DNA from: Prorocentrum cordatum
Taxonomy: Eukaryota > Sar > Dinophyceae > Prorocentrales > Prorocentraceae
DNA length: 64,000 bases
Direction: 5' to 3'
NCBI GenBank assembly: GCA_963575745.1
Contig: CAUYUJ010017960.1
Coordinates: 149,001-213,000 of the forward strand
Each line of letters opens with the position of its first letter. The first letter of the stretch is position 1. The notes below the pieces were generated by a model. That model ran no database searches and was not told where the DNA came from. It was given only the letters and a program-made list of their open reading frames with translations. Position numbers and translations under genes: made by a program. Of this stretch, positions 10,768 through 21,827 are shown one piece after another.

Positions 10768-10942
10768 TTGGCGGTGCGCAGGGGCGGCGGGGGGAAGGGG
10801 GAAAGGCTTCTTAGGCATAGGTTTCTTCTTAGAAGACGCGGCCTTGTCTGTAGATCTGTAGATGTAATGCCCGCGCATACGAAGGAAGCAGCCTCCTTCT
10901 GAGAAGCCTTCCCCCTCCCCCTACCCCTCTATGCGCGTGGCT
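10768..10942. mobile_element. Foldback element, family G, copy 1
   Basis: The ends are inverted: left TTGGCGGTGCGCAGGGG.. and right (opposite strand) CAGCCACGCGCATAGAGGGG.., each running into G-runs and GGCTTCTTAGAAG or GGCTTCTCAGAAG. Related copies lie at 43302-43471 and 57766-57915; all keep a GGCCTTG..ACAGA-type centre. Confidence 0.6.
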
Positions 10943-10959
10943 GGTGATTTTCGAATCAT

Positions 10960-11092
10960 ATCTTGGGCCTCTGGCAGCCTTTCGGGACAATCCAGGCACC
11001 CCCAGAATGCTCTCGGCGAGGCGCAGCCGCTGGAGAGCATCCCGAGGCTAGACAGCCGCCGAGAACCGACGAGAAGGCCCGAAAACCTCGAG
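10960..11092 (+). repeat. Dispersed family F copy
   Basis: Shares GGACAATCC.G.CACCC.CAG, CTCGGCGAGGCGCAGC and CATCCCGAGGCTAGACAGCC with copies at 42060-42285 and 63485-63592. No coding role is apparent. Confidence 0.6.
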
Positions 11093-11315
11093 CCTCGAGC
11101 GCCAGGAAGTTCCCCCCTCCCCCAACCCACCCCCCCGTTGTGCGCGTGGCTGACTCTGGCAGCCCTCGGCCTGGGCGGCGGGGCAGCGACATCGGGTGGC
11201 CTGGCGGTGGGCAAGGCCCACAGCCGGCCGCCGGGAAGCCGTGCCAGGACGAGGCCCCCGGCATCCCGTGCATCTGGGGGGGGTAGCCCGCCTGTGAGGG
11301 AAACTCAAACCTCGG

Positions 11316-11512
11316 AGGCCTGGAAATTGACACCAACACCAAGACAGAGGGTTGCCTCCACAGGGGGAAGATGATCCTAGATTTTCGGTGTTGGTGGTAA
11401 TAGTTCGGCCACCTTGGAAGCCAGAATATTACCATCATCACCGAGATCGGGATCGTCTTCCCCCGGTGGAGGCACACCGCCGAAATTGGTGTTGGTGTCA
11501 ATCTCTAGGCCT
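11316..11512. mobile_element. Foldback element, family A, copy 2
   Basis: A 197-bp inverted repeat with ends AGGCCTGGAAATTGACACCA and, on the other strand, AGGCCTAGAGATTGACACCA. Arms continue through GTTGCCTCCAC and GGGGGAAGATGATCC. It is homologous along its length to 9360-9557. I could not identify a target-site duplication at either copy. Confidence 0.75.
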
Positions 11513-11571
11513 GCGAAAACCCAGACGCACCGCGTCTCGAACAAAATCCAGCCCAAGGTTTTGCGCAGTTG

Positions 11572-11625
11572 TCGGCCACTCGGGGCCCTCACAAGGCCTC
11601 AGGACCGTCAGAACACGACCCGGGA
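11572..11625 (-). repeat. Dispersed family B copy (partial)
   Basis: Matches the family B core on the minus strand, with GGGTCGTGTTCTGACGGTCC followed by GAGGCC..GTGAGGGCCCCGAG. Confidence 0.5.
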
Positions 11626-12026
11626 GGAAAAAAACCGGTGCTAGGGACATGGTCGAGATGTCGGGGGCCCGTGCCTCGAAAATGTCGGCACGCTGGGTGT
11701 CTTCTGGAAACCGTGTGGTGACAGGCCGTGCGGTACCAGAAACCCTGAGAGGTTCTCCCGTCGCAAGTTTCTTCGCGCACGGGGAGATGCTGTTCTGCAT
11801 GTGGGCCCCGGGGCCAACACAGATCCATCCAGCGCCCAAAATGCAGCAGAAAGGAGGGGTCTAGGGCTCCGCGCGTGATATTCGACGATGCCGCGTTTTG
11901 TTCAGAACGTCGGATGACAGGGAACCGCGCCTCCCCGCACGGTCCGTCACCGCACGGCCTTGGGACCGCGGAGGCCCAAGTCGCCCGAGGCGTCCTCGGA
12001 GATCGACCCGAGGCCCCCCCCTTGCA

Positions 12027-12182
12027 CCCCCAGAAATCCGTCGTCTCGCCTTCTTCAAGACACGCGCCCCCATTTCATCCCGAGTCGTGCTCTGACGGTC
12101 CTGGGGCCCGGTGAGGGCCTCGAGAGGCCGAAAATCATGAAAAACCGTTGCATCGACTTTTTCAACACGCCGGATGTCTGGG
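12027..12182 (+). mobile_element. Family B inverted-repeat element
   Basis: Ends are CCCCAGAAATCCG on the left and, on the opposite strand, GGCCCAGACATCCGG on the right. Internal core: TCATCCCGAGTCGTGCTC, GACGGTCCTGGGGCCCGG, GAGAGGCCGAAAA. The same order occurs at 32082-32272 in reverse orientation. Confidence 0.6.
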
Positions 12183-12335
12183 CCACGCGGTGTGGTCACC
12201 GCACCTTTTGGGGAACCCTTAGCCTGGGCGGCCATTGCCGGGTGCGAGGTCCCAGGAGAGAAGCCGGGATAGCCCGCCATCGGCCCCGCCTGTCCTCGGG
12301 CACAAGAAATCTTGAGATCCAGGCGTTGCGTTTGT

Positions 12336-12470
12336 TGATGGGCCGGGTGTCCACTACCACTACCATACGTAGGCAGAGGAGGAATGAGGAGGAGGAGGAG
12401 GAGGAGAACGAGGAGCAGGAGGATGAGAAGAACGAGGAGAAGGAGGATGAGGAGGAAGTCCAGCACCAGG
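12336..12470 (+). mobile_element. Family C repeat with GGA tail
   Basis: The head GATGGGCCGGGTGTCCACTA plus CCACTACCATACGTAGGCAG runs directly into about 100 bp of GGA/GAA triplets. Head sequence and tail position agree with 24931 and with the minus-strand copy at 9843-9750. Confidence 0.5.
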
Positions 12471-12789
12471 CCAAGTCGTGCAACTGCAGCCATACATTTA
12501 GTCAGGACTTCAGGACTTGCCCGGCTTGGGATGGCGACCGGCCAAAAGAGCAACTATCACATTTGTCTGCCTATAACGGGTTGGCCCGTACTTTGAGGGT
12601 CCGAGTCAATTCTCGTGACATGAGCTACCCAGCCATTGGACACCTGATCAGAGCCACATATCGTACAGAGGGCTCACCAGAACTTGGTGCCCTTTGAACT
12701 CGACGAACTCTTTAGAGGCGGCCGCTGACTCCTCGGGCCCCTCTCTCGCATGAGCGCCAGCCTGCGGGCCCTCGGCAACCTGTACAGAG

Positions 12790-13471
12790 TCAGTAAATTG
12801 GAAAGCTGTCAGCACCGCACGAAGACCTCATGGAAGGGGCCTGCTGGAGCACCAAATCGACCTTCGCCTTGAGCCTCTCTTGGGCTGTCGGCTCACAGGG
12901 GGCCCCTAGAGGCTTTCCACCAGGACCGGCCAGATCACGGGCGGCCGCAAGGCACAACTTACATTGGAAAACCTGGGGGCCCTTCACCAACTACCATACA
13001 GTGAGCCACTAAACCTAACTGGGGCGCCCTACCCCCAAAATTCGCCAGAAGACGTTCAGGACGACCAATGCCCACATCCAGGGCAGCCATCTTGGCCGCA
13101 GCCCGCGCAGAGTACTTAGCCTGCATAGAAGCATCAGCAACACGAGTCTCGAAAAACTTGACAATGACCTCTGGAAGTGCATCATGGTTCTTGGCGGAAT
13201 AATCCGCCAATTTATTTCCGAGCACAAGCTCCCACGGCTTGGCAACACCTTCGTCCAAATACCGCTCTGCCGTGAGATGTGACGGGCACCACAAGGAGTG
13301 CGGGCAACCCCCCGTCTCACTTATTGTAATGGTGGTGGAGAATTTGCTCATCTGCATGATTTCGCGCCGGACGATTTCGCTCAGTTTCGGGCCCAGGACT
13401 AGCACAGATCGGTCAGGCTCGAACGTTGCCGCAGAAGGATGGGCTCTAGTGTTATGGCCGTGTCTTTTCAA
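12790..13471 (-). pseudogene. 3' fragment of a LINE: RNase H domain plus Cys motif
   Basis: The minus frame contains SHLTAERYLDEGV, then LVLGNKLADYSAKN, which fits the C-terminal RNase H pattern G-N-x-x-AD-x-x-A. A helical Ala/Lys-rich stretch and, after one frame change near 13000, VFQCKLCLAAARD follow, a Cys-x2-Cys segment like those ending dinoflagellate LINE proteins. RNase H would degrade the RNA strand after reverse transcription. The catalytic N-terminal part of the domain is absent, so the fragment is 5'-truncated and cannot be active. A GT/CT simple-repeat zone lies directly upstream. Confidence 0.5.
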
Positions 13472-13473
13472 GA

Positions 13474-13710
13474 TGTGTGTGTGTGTGTGTTTTATTCGCT
13501 GCGTCGGAACTCAAGGGGAGCACAGGTCGGACTACAGTGTTAAGGCCAAGATCGGGGGCGAATCGCTCCCCTGCGAAACACATCAATTCATCCTCCGCCC
13601 TCTCTCTCTCTCTCTCCTCTCTCCTTCCTCTCCCCTTTTCTCTCTCTCTCTCTTTTTCTGTCTCTCTCTCTCTTTCTCTCTTCTTGTCTCTTCCTCTCTT
13701 TCTCTTCCGT
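13474..13710. repeat. GT run and CT microsatellite
   Basis: A GT run (13474-13490) is followed by a CT/TTC pyrimidine tract at 13598-13710. Open frames here are Ser/Leu or Arg/Glu low-complexity artefacts. Confidence 0.85.
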
Positions 13711-13985
13711 GTCGCGCGGCGGTCCTCTTCCTGTCAGTGGGAGCCCCCTCCCAGTCCCGAGATGGCTTATGGTGGTCGTGGTCCGCGGGGAACGGGAGGG
13801 GGCGGCGGGGAACCGAAACAAGGGTTAAACAAATCAAGACGATGCGTTCCCAAACATCCTGTGGTGTTGGGTCCTCGCTTTCAAGAGACAGCGCCCCGTG
13901 TTTACCCTATTTCTTCCTTCCTCCTCCCCCTCCTCCCTACCCTTCCTACTCCGATCCCTGCCTCTGCTCTCCGAACCAGCAAGCA
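13711..13985. other. No gene seen
   Basis: Non-repetitive link between the CT tract and the 90-bp minisatellite, with a CCTCC-rich patch at 13915-13950. Confidence 0.4.
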
Positions 13986-15050
13986 ATGTTTGCACACCCG
14001 ATGCACGATTCGTGGCCCCACAGGGAGCCCCACCGAGGGCCAAGCTTCAGCGTTCGCACGCGCCCACCGCACCCATTTTGGCACACCTCTCACACGCTTC
14101 GTGACCCCATAGGGACCCCCACCTACGACCCAAATGCCAGCGTTGGCATGCGCCACCGCATCCATTTTGGCACACCGCTCACACGTTTCGGACGCCAATG
14201 GGAGCCCAACCGAAAGCCGAAATGCCAGCGTTCGCATGCGCCCACCGCTCCCATTGTGGCCCCCCTCACACGTTTTGTGGCCCCACACGGAACCCCACCG
14301 AAGGCCCAAACGCCAGCCCTCGCATGCGCCAGCCCCGCCAATTAAGGCACGCCCCTCACACGTTTCGAGGCCCCATAAGGAGCCCCACCGAAAGCCCCCA
14401 AATGCAAGCGTTCGCATGCGCCCACCGCATCCATGTGTGCACGCCCCTCACACGCTTCACAGGGAGCCCCACTGAGGGCAAACATGCCAACGTTCGCATG
14501 CGTCCGCCAAACCCATTGTGGGACACCCCGTCGCACGTTCCGTTGCCCCACAGGGGCTCATCGAAGGCCCAACTGACAGCGTTCGCATGCACCCATCGCA
14601 TCCATTTAGGGACACCCCTCACGCGTTCTGGGGCCCCATGCGGAGCACCACCGAAGGTCTAAACGCCACTGTTCGCGCGCGCCCACCGCACACATTTTGA
14701 CGCACCTTTCACACGTTTCGTGGCCCTAAAGGGGGCCCCACGGAAGGCCCAAACGCCATCGTTCGCACGCGCCTCCCCCGCTCATTTTCGCGCACTCCTC
14801 ACACGTTTAGTGGCCTCATAGGGAGCCCCACCGAAAGCCCAAATGCCAGCGTTCGCATGCGCCCACCGCACTCATGTTGGCACGCCCCTCGCACGTTGCG
14901 TGAGCCCCACCAAAGGCCCAACTGCCAGCGCTCGCGTGCGCCCGCCGCACCCATGTTTGCACACCCTTCGCACGCTGTCGTGACACACAGGGGGGCCCCA
15001 CCGAGAGCCAAAATGCCAGCGCTCACATGCGCCCACCACCAGCGGCGCTG
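13985..15050. repeat. 90-bp minisatellite, about 12 units
   Basis: Twelve successive occurrences of a core near GCGTTCGCATGCGCCCACCG begin at about 14051, 14141, 14229, 14317, 14409, 14491, 14580, 14669, 14760, 14850, 14929 and 15020, spacing 79-92 bp. Each unit also has CACCCATTTTGGCAC, CTCACACGTTTCGTGGCCCC and GGAGCCCCACCGAAGGCCC. Because 90 is a multiple of three, a minus frame reads as a 30-residue Trp/Cys/Arg-rich peptide repeat, broken by indels. I do not call it a gene. Confidence 0.85.
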
Positions 15051-15363
15051 GCCGCAAGGGGGCCGTGACAGGCCTGCGGGGATCCACAAAGCTCTAGAGT
15101 GCTCCAGGGCGCTCAAAGGGCTCGCGGGACATTGCGGTGCAAACCGCACCGCGCAGCAATGAGATCACATGCCCCCCTCGGATGCGGAAGAGTACTAAAG
15201 ACGTCGTGCTCTATTGCTAAATTCCGGTGCCAACCATAGTCCGACAGTGCGTGATGGTAATACTCTTGCATTGTAGAAGCAGTGCGTGAATACAGGCTGT
15301 CGTAGTAGGAGTATTGCTGTGTTGTGATAATCGTAATGATCTGCTCATCAAAAATTATCAGCC

Positions 15364-15393
15364 CTGTGGTGGTGGTGGTGGTGGTAGTAGTAA

Positions 15394-15441
<48 letters not shown>

Positions 15442-15514
15442 CAGTAGTAGTAGTAGTAGTAGTGGTAGTAGTAGTAGTAGTAGTAGCAGTAGCAGTAGTA
15501 GTAGTAGTAGCAGC

Positions 15515-15551
<37 letters not shown>

Positions 15552-15604
15552 CTAGTACTAGTAGTAGTAGCAGTAGTGGTAGCGGTAGTCGTGGTAGTAG
15601 TAGC

Positions 15605-15654
<50 letters not shown>

Positions 15655-16117
15655 CACTAGCAGTAGCAATATAAGTAGCAGTAGCAGTAGCAGTAGCAGT
15701 AGTAGTACTACTAGTCGTAGTAGTAGTAGTAGTAGTCGTAGTAGTAGTAGTAGTAGTAGCAGTAGTAGTAGTAGTAGCAGTAGCAGCAGTAAAAGTAGTA
15801 GTAGTAGTTGTTGTTGTAGTAGTAATAGTAGTAGCCGTCGTAGTAGTAGTAGTAGTAGTAGCGGTAGTAATAGTAGTATTAGTAGTCGTAGTAGTCGTCG
15901 TACTAGTAGTAGGAGTAGTAGTAGTAGTAGTAGCAGTAGTAGTAGTAGTAGCAACAGTAGTAGTAGTAGTAGTGTAGTAGTAGTAGCTGTAGTAGTTAGT
16001 GGTAGCAGCAGTAGTAGCAGTAGCAGTTGTAGTAGTAGTGGTAGTGGTAGTAGTAGGAGTAATAGTAGCAGTAGTAGTAGTCGTAGTAGTAGTAGTAGTA
16101 GTAGTAGCAGTAGTAGC

Positions 16118-16179
<62 letters not shown>

Positions 16180-16384
16180 TAGTAGTAGTAGTAGTAGTAG
16201 TAGCAGTAGTAGTAGTAGTCGTAATAGTCGTAGTAGCCGTAGTAGCCGTAGTCGTTGTAGTAATGGTGGCCGTGGTATTAGTAGTACTAACAGCAGTCAC
16301 AGTAGTAATAGTAATCGTATCAGCAGTATCAGCAGTAGTATGAGTATTAATAGTAGTAATCGCAATATTAGTAGTAGTCGTAGT
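15364..16384. repeat. TAG trinucleotide block 1 (about 1 kb)
   Basis: Imperfect (TAG)n with frequent CAG, TCG and TGG variants. The six frames read as runs of Ser, Val, Leu, Thr and so on, which is an artefact of the triplet period. Confidence 0.95.
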
Positions 16385-16852
16385 TCTCATGTTTTGCAAT
16401 ACAGATCGTACATTCGTAAGTGTTTGGGTAGTCGCACTGGAGAGCTGTAATAGAAGTGGCCCGCTGCTGTAGTACTCGGGTACAGTAGAAGCACCCCCGA
16501 ACTATAGCTCTTCAGTGGTAGCGCCGTAGAAATAGTAATACACTATTGTGGCATAGTGGGGCACTATTGCAATAGTGGCGCTGGCGCTGTAAAGGCAGCT
16601 CTCCTAACACAGTAGTAGTAGCTCTACGATTGTTTACAGTACTGCAGCACGGATACCCGAATGCAGCTGCATCGCAACACTGTTGTAGTTCTCTGCCACT
16701 GTAGTGCTGTAGTCGTGGCAGTGTAACAACCGTGGAACAGCATTGCAGATAAATACTACAACAGTGGTACTCTAGCACTGTTCTGGTAGTACTACCATGC
16801 CGTGCGAAGTCAGTAATCGTAGTGCATCGATGAAGTAGCACCACTGTAGCCC
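16385..16852. repeat. Higher-order repeat spacer 1
   Basis: Contains ACAGATCGTACATTCGTAAG, GTAGTCGCACTGGAGAGCTG, CAGTGGTAGCGCCGTAG and CACTATTGTGGCAT. The same landmarks recur in order at 17220-17660, so this spacer and the adjacent TAG block form a larger duplicated unit. Confidence 0.7.
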
Positions 16853-16937
16853 TGTAGTTGTGGTAGTAGTAGAAGTGGTCGTCGTCGTCGTCGTAGCCGT
16901 AGTAATATTAGTAAAAGTGGTAGTCGCACTGGTAGCC

Positions 16938-16989
<52 letters not shown>

Positions 16990-17014
16990 AACGGGTAGAA
17001 GTAGTAGTAGCTGC

Positions 17015-17087
<73 letters not shown>

Positions 17088-17218
17088 TGAGCAGTAGTAG
17101 TAGTAGTACTAGTAGTAGCAGTCGCAGTAGCAGCAGTAGTAGTAGTAGTCGTAGTAATAATAGTAGTAGTAGTAATAGTAGCAGTAGTTGTAATAATAAT
17201 AATAATAATAATAATACT
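16853..17218. repeat. TAG trinucleotide block 2
   Basis: About 365 bp of (TAG)n with interruptions, ending in an AAT run at 17191-17215. Confidence 0.95.
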
Positions 17219-17662
17219 TGTGGTCGTCAAGTCTTGCAGCAACGATCAGGATCGGGCGGTTGCTTCAGTAGTCGCGCTGGAGCAGTGTAGTAGAAGAAAT
17301 ACACTACTGTAGAGCTCGACTACAGAGGTAATGCCCTCGGCCTGTAGTGCGTCAGTGGTAGTGCTGTAAGAAGAGTTCCGTACTATTGTGGCACGTTGGT
17401 GTACCATTCTAACAGTGGCGCTGAAGAAGCGGTACACTAGTACCGTGTTCGTAAGAGTAGTACTCTACTCATGCCTGCACTGAGTGTATTACAGTACTGT
17501 AGAAGGAATGCTCCAGCGCCGTCGTATCGCGGCACTGTTGGATGATTATAATACTGTAGTGCTGCAGTGTTGTCACTTGGGTTGCAATGGTTGCACCCAG
17601 GTCTTGCGGTACAGATCATACTTCAAGGCTTGCTTGCGTAGTCGCACTGGAAGGTTGTAGTA
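17219..17662. repeat. Higher-order repeat spacer 2
   Basis: Parallels spacer 1: GTAGTCGCGCTGGAGCAGTG at its start, CAGTGGTAGTGCTGTAAG and GTACTATTGTGGCAC inside. A further start of the same unit, ACAGATCATACTTCAAGGC..GTAGTCGCACTGGAAGG, closes it at about 17610-17660. Confidence 0.65.
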
Positions 17663-17750
17663 GAGAGCCATGGGGGTCAGCGTCTGGCCGACGCAGCGTC
17701 CGCATCTTGGATTGGCTCCCCCGAGCGAACAAAAGAACGAGCGAGCGAAC

Positions 17751-17871
17751 GAGCTGTCATCGCCAAGGCGTCTCAGGAGGAGGGGGAGGAGGAGAAGGAG
17801 GAGGAGGAGGAGGGAGGAGGAGGAGGAGAAGGAGGAGGAGGAGGAGCAGGAGGAGCTGTCATCGCCAAGGC
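17751..17871. repeat. GGA tract inside a 19-bp direct repeat
   Basis: GAGCTGTCATCGCCAAGGC is found perfectly at 17751-17769 and again at 17853-17871, with an 83-bp GGA-rich tract between. Either a 102-bp unit was duplicated or a GGA-tailed sequence inserted with a target-site duplication. Confidence 0.7.
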
Positions 17872-18451
17872 CACTCGGAGATGCGCGACAGGAGTCCGCG
17901 AGCACGGTGGCCGCTCGTGATGAACAAGTCACACGAAGCTACAAGCAGAGTCTGGAGGACGCATAACAAAACAAACATGACCTGTGGACGCTCCGTGCGG
18001 ATTCCTGGAGCGGCGCTAGATTCCCCTCCCAGGCGGGAGGAGCGCGCCGGGGGCGGCGCCAGAGGCGCCAGCAGGAGGGCCCCAGCGCCGATCCAAGAAG
18101 TCCGCTCAGAGTTCGAAAAGTTGGAGTTTATGCCGATGTTCCTTCTTCGGAAGTCCAACGAATTCCCCCCACACGCGAATTCCCCCCCCCCCCCCTCGGC
18201 CCCCCGAGGCGATCGTCAAAACAAAAGACCCTCCTCCGACCCCTCCCCCCCTCGCCGGCCGGGGCTCTCCTCCGCACGGGGGAAAGCCGTACCCCCCGCA
18301 GCCCATCGGCGGCGCGGCGGGCACGCCAGGGTACCCTGCCGGGGCGGGGTAGCCCGCCTCGGGGTGGACAGGGTGCAGATCCAGAGTGAGACCGGATTTC
18401 AGTGGCAGGTCGCGGGGGCCTCCCCTGGCACCTTGCTGGCTCTTGCGAATC
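17872..18451. other. No gene seen
   Basis: Contains a C-run at 18181-18196 and CCCCTCC-rich DNA; open frames on both strands lack recognisable motifs. Confidence 0.4.
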
Positions 18452-18525
18452 GACGCTGACCGACGCTAACCGACGCTGGTCGAGGCTAATTGACGCTGAT
18501 CCGACGCTGATCGACGCAACATCGG
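18452..18525. repeat. 10-11 bp tandem repeat
   Basis: About seven units of CGACGCTGAC with variants such as CGACGCTAAC and CGACGCTGATC. Confidence 0.75.
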
Positions 18526-18727
18526 GGCTGTCTCTCCGATGATATAGACGCTGCCGCACGCTAGTGCACTCTGAAAACGAAATCTCGAAGACATATAGGA
18601 TCCGATAATTTGCTACTGCGGATCGCAGGTTCGAAGGCATCTCCTGGGAAAGTGAGAAGGCACATTCTGGGAGGTCTTCGAATCCGTATGAACGGTTCAG
18701 AGCTTCGTCCCGGCCAAAGGGGCTACT

Positions 18728-20880
18728 GTGGAAGGCAGATTAAACCACATGCAGCCCACGATCAAGCCTGAGCAAGATGGATGGAGCGGACTTAAGCAGG
18801 ATCAGCCGAATCAGCCCGTGTTTCGACCACGGATGTGCCAACGTCGATGCTGCATCCCAACGCCAGAATGCGCGGTGAGGATGCAATACCCCTGGACGCC
18901 CAAACCGAAGCCGAAGTTGGAGGCCCGTGGCCCACGGCTAGAGACTAGGACGGGCCGAAGGGCAGATGCAAGGGCGCCCTTGGAGAATTACTCATCGTTA
19001 TGGTGCCGTTTGAATGTCAGACCTGGGCTCGGGTGCGCCGAAGAGAAGGGTGACGGTGGCCACTCGCTCATGGAGCTGACCTGCACAGAGAACAGCGCGG
19101 ATCAGTACGCCAAGCAGGGGGACGTAAGCAGGGCAACGTGGACTTGTGGGGCGCGACGCGCACGATGGCCTCTGGTGGACAGTGGGCCCAGGAGAGGGCA
19201 GCTCGATGCAGGGCATAGCACCGGCGGCCTCCGCGCGCGCGGCCTGGAATGTTGCGAGACGCTGCGTCACCGCAGACTGCAACGTAACAAACTAATGCAA
19301 GAAACTGCGGACAGCTTTACTTTGATTTTTTTTTGAGGGAGAAGATGGGAGCAGACACCGAAACTGTACACCACGCGGCTGGGGCGGACAAATCCTGCCC
19401 CCCAAGACAGGCAGCGGCCAAGATGTGGTGTTCGACTATACTAGCGCGTTGATGCCAAAGGCCCTCACTTCCGCTGACGCCGACCCGAGTCCTCGACTTC
19501 GGGCCATTCCTGCTGAGTCCCTGACGGATCCCCCGTTTGTGAAAGGCCCTCTTTGAGGGGGGGGATCCTGTCTTCATTGGGCAGTGTCTACTGAGCGATT
19601 TGGTCGCGGGCCCGCCTGCCCTTTTTTTAAATTGCTTTGGGGATGGCCCGGGAGGTGGACACCTGCCAGACCCCCGCCGCAGACGCTGCGGGGCGGCTGT
19701 TCCTGTCATGAACACCTCTGGGAGGGGACCCTGCGGAACCTCTTTGGTCGCCTGTCTGTGGCGTGGCGGCGTGCCTCCCTGCGAGGATGCGGACGGTGTC
19801 GCGATTGGAGCTCGTGGCCCCGCCGTAGGTTTGGAACCCTCTCGAGGGTGCATCGTTTTCGTTTGCGAGTGTGTGCCTGCTGTTAAAGGCTGCCGTGAAG
19901 GCTAACCCTGGAGCACTGGAGGCCCTCCGACCTCTGAATTAGGATAAGGCTTGCCGCCCAGTTTAGGGGTCCCGCCACTGTAGACGTCGGTTGGCCCGCC
20001 TCGCACCTTGACAGCGAGGTTGAGCACATCTCCTCCCCCTTCCAAGCCTTCCTCACTCACGGCGAATGCTGCTGCTGATGTCTGGGCGGGTTGGGCGGCG
20101 AGACATGGATGGGAAACTTCGGTTCAGCAACCGATCCCCTTCACTGCTCGCTGAGATGTGACAGCGATTCTGGCCAGGAAAAGGGCGAGGGCTCAGCGAG
20201 TCCTTGGCTGCTTCCCCAAGGGTTCGGTGAGAGAACGGCGGAGCCGACAGGCAAAGCGCCATCCAAACGATCTGGGGCCCTCCAAGCTTTGCACCATCTT
20301 TCCGAGAAGTGTGCCAATCGCTGGATGTGCTGCCAGTGCTCTACCATCGGTCCCTGCGCGAGGCTCATGCAGTCTGCTGGCTCCCCCCGCCTCTGCTACC
20401 CAGGTGACCCTGCTCCTGAGCCTGGCCAAATTGTGTCTCCGTCACCTGCTCCCCCTATGGCTCCTCGCGAATATGCCAGGTTCACGGATGACGGAATTTG
20501 CCAGTTGACGGTCCCGATCGAGGTTGGAGGTGTTCGGCTCCACGGGTCCCACTCCCTCCACGAGTGGGCCCGGTATGGCCTCAAGTTGTGTGCTGCGTGT
20601 GGTGTTCATGCAACCGTTGATGGACCCAGTGTGTCAAGGACTTGCTCCATGCCTCGATGAAGGGCCGTGAGAACCTGGCCAACTTGAGCGCGGGTCTTAA
20701 TCTCCCATGCCGAAGGCCGAGGTCCGTCCACCCTTGTCTGTTTGCGCTGCGGAGGCCCTGGCGCGAGCTTCCCCGAATTCAAAGGCTGGCTCCACCTGTG
20801 TGGTTCTCACACCCCTGTGCAATCAGACGAGCGCCTCCAGTTTCCAGGAGTTGCCCCCAGCCGTGTTTTGCCTCCCCTGC
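18728..20880 (+). pseudogene. Probable 3' fragment of a LINE-like element
   Basis: In one plus frame TENSADQYAKQGDVSRATW (about 19085) resembles the end of LINE RNase H domains (G/E-N-x-AD-x-x-AK-x-G). Further downstream another frame gives SHSLHEWARYGLKLCAACGV (near 20545-20605), and a third gives VCLRCGGPGASFPEFKGWLH, both in the Cys-x2-Cys-Gly style of the C-terminal part of dinoflagellate LINE proteins. The frames differ, so the copy is decayed. No endonuclease or reverse transcriptase is visible upstream, consistent with 5' truncation. The assignment rests on short motifs and their order and could be wrong. Confidence 0.35.
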
Positions 20881-21407
20881 TCCCCAAATCGCGGGCGACC
20901 TTGGGATGGGAGGCGTGGGTGTGCTGGAGCGTTGCGAAGTTTGGGGTGGGGCGTCGGGCAGGCGTCGAGGAGTGCGGAGGAGAGAAGTGGGGGTGCGGCG
21001 CTCCGCGCCGTCGCGCGCGCGATCCGCGCGCCCTCCCGCCGACGCGCTACGTCATCGGTGGCTTCAGGGCCCAGGATGGCCCCTGCCCCCCCCCCCCCTC
21101 ACTTCTCCCCCGCCTCCGACCATAGCTGCACGTGCTTGCATCTTCCCACCATTCCCACCATTCATCCGTCTCGTCCACGAGGGCGGAGGGAGAAGGATGG
21201 AGAAAGAGAGAGGATGGGGTGTTGGATGGAGAGGAGGGCGAGAAGGGGGCACGGGAGGGGTAGGATGAGAAGAAGGCGGAGAAGGAGTGAGAGTAGCAAG
21301 CAAGACGGCAGCGACAAAGTGGAGCAGGAATGAGACGGCGAAGGGTCGTGGGAAGATGAAGAGGGCGGAGGATGTGAGGGTGAGGGGTGCAAGGAGGGAG
21401 AGAGAGG
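20881..21407. other. No gene seen
   Basis: GC-rich then purine-rich (21180-21400), with a C-run at 21090. Open frames are compositional. Confidence 0.4.
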
Positions 21408-21625
21408 GCGACGCCGACAACGACGCCGACACAACGCCGACGCCGACGCCGACGCCACGCCGACGCCGACGCCAACGCCAACGCCGCCGCAGCCGCCGGC
21501 GACGACGACCGGCGACGGCGACGACGTCGACGACGACAAGCACGGCGACGACGACGACGACGACGACGAGTGGAGACAACGACGACGACAACGACAACAA
21601 CAACAATAACAATCACTTTACCCGA
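21408..21625. repeat. CGACGC / GAC microsatellite
   Basis: Alternating GACGCC, GACGAC and CAACAA triplets over about 215 bp, running out into an AAC/AAT tail. Confidence 0.9.
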
Positions 21626-21827
21626 ACGCTCAGTGTTCTCACCAGTGCCAGGGTTTTCATGCGACGCCAGCCAATACCCCCACTTTGTGGGGGGGCAGTG
21701 CAAGCTCTACCAAATATCCACACGACTCTTCGCCACCACCCACACCCAGCTTCCCGCCCTATGACGTTCGGACACTTCACTTCGTGGCCTGCGGACGACC
21801 GTGGCTACTACACTGGCGTGGAGTACA

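Noticed and set aside
14060-14180. CATTTTGGC in the minisatellite as further leader relicts
   Set aside because: Only about ten bases match, the leader 3' end (TCAAG) is missing, and the words are part of the 90-bp unit.
15314-16450. 378-codon poly-Ser frame and its poly-Thr/Leu counterparts
   Set aside because: All follow from an imperfect TAG trinucleotide repeat.
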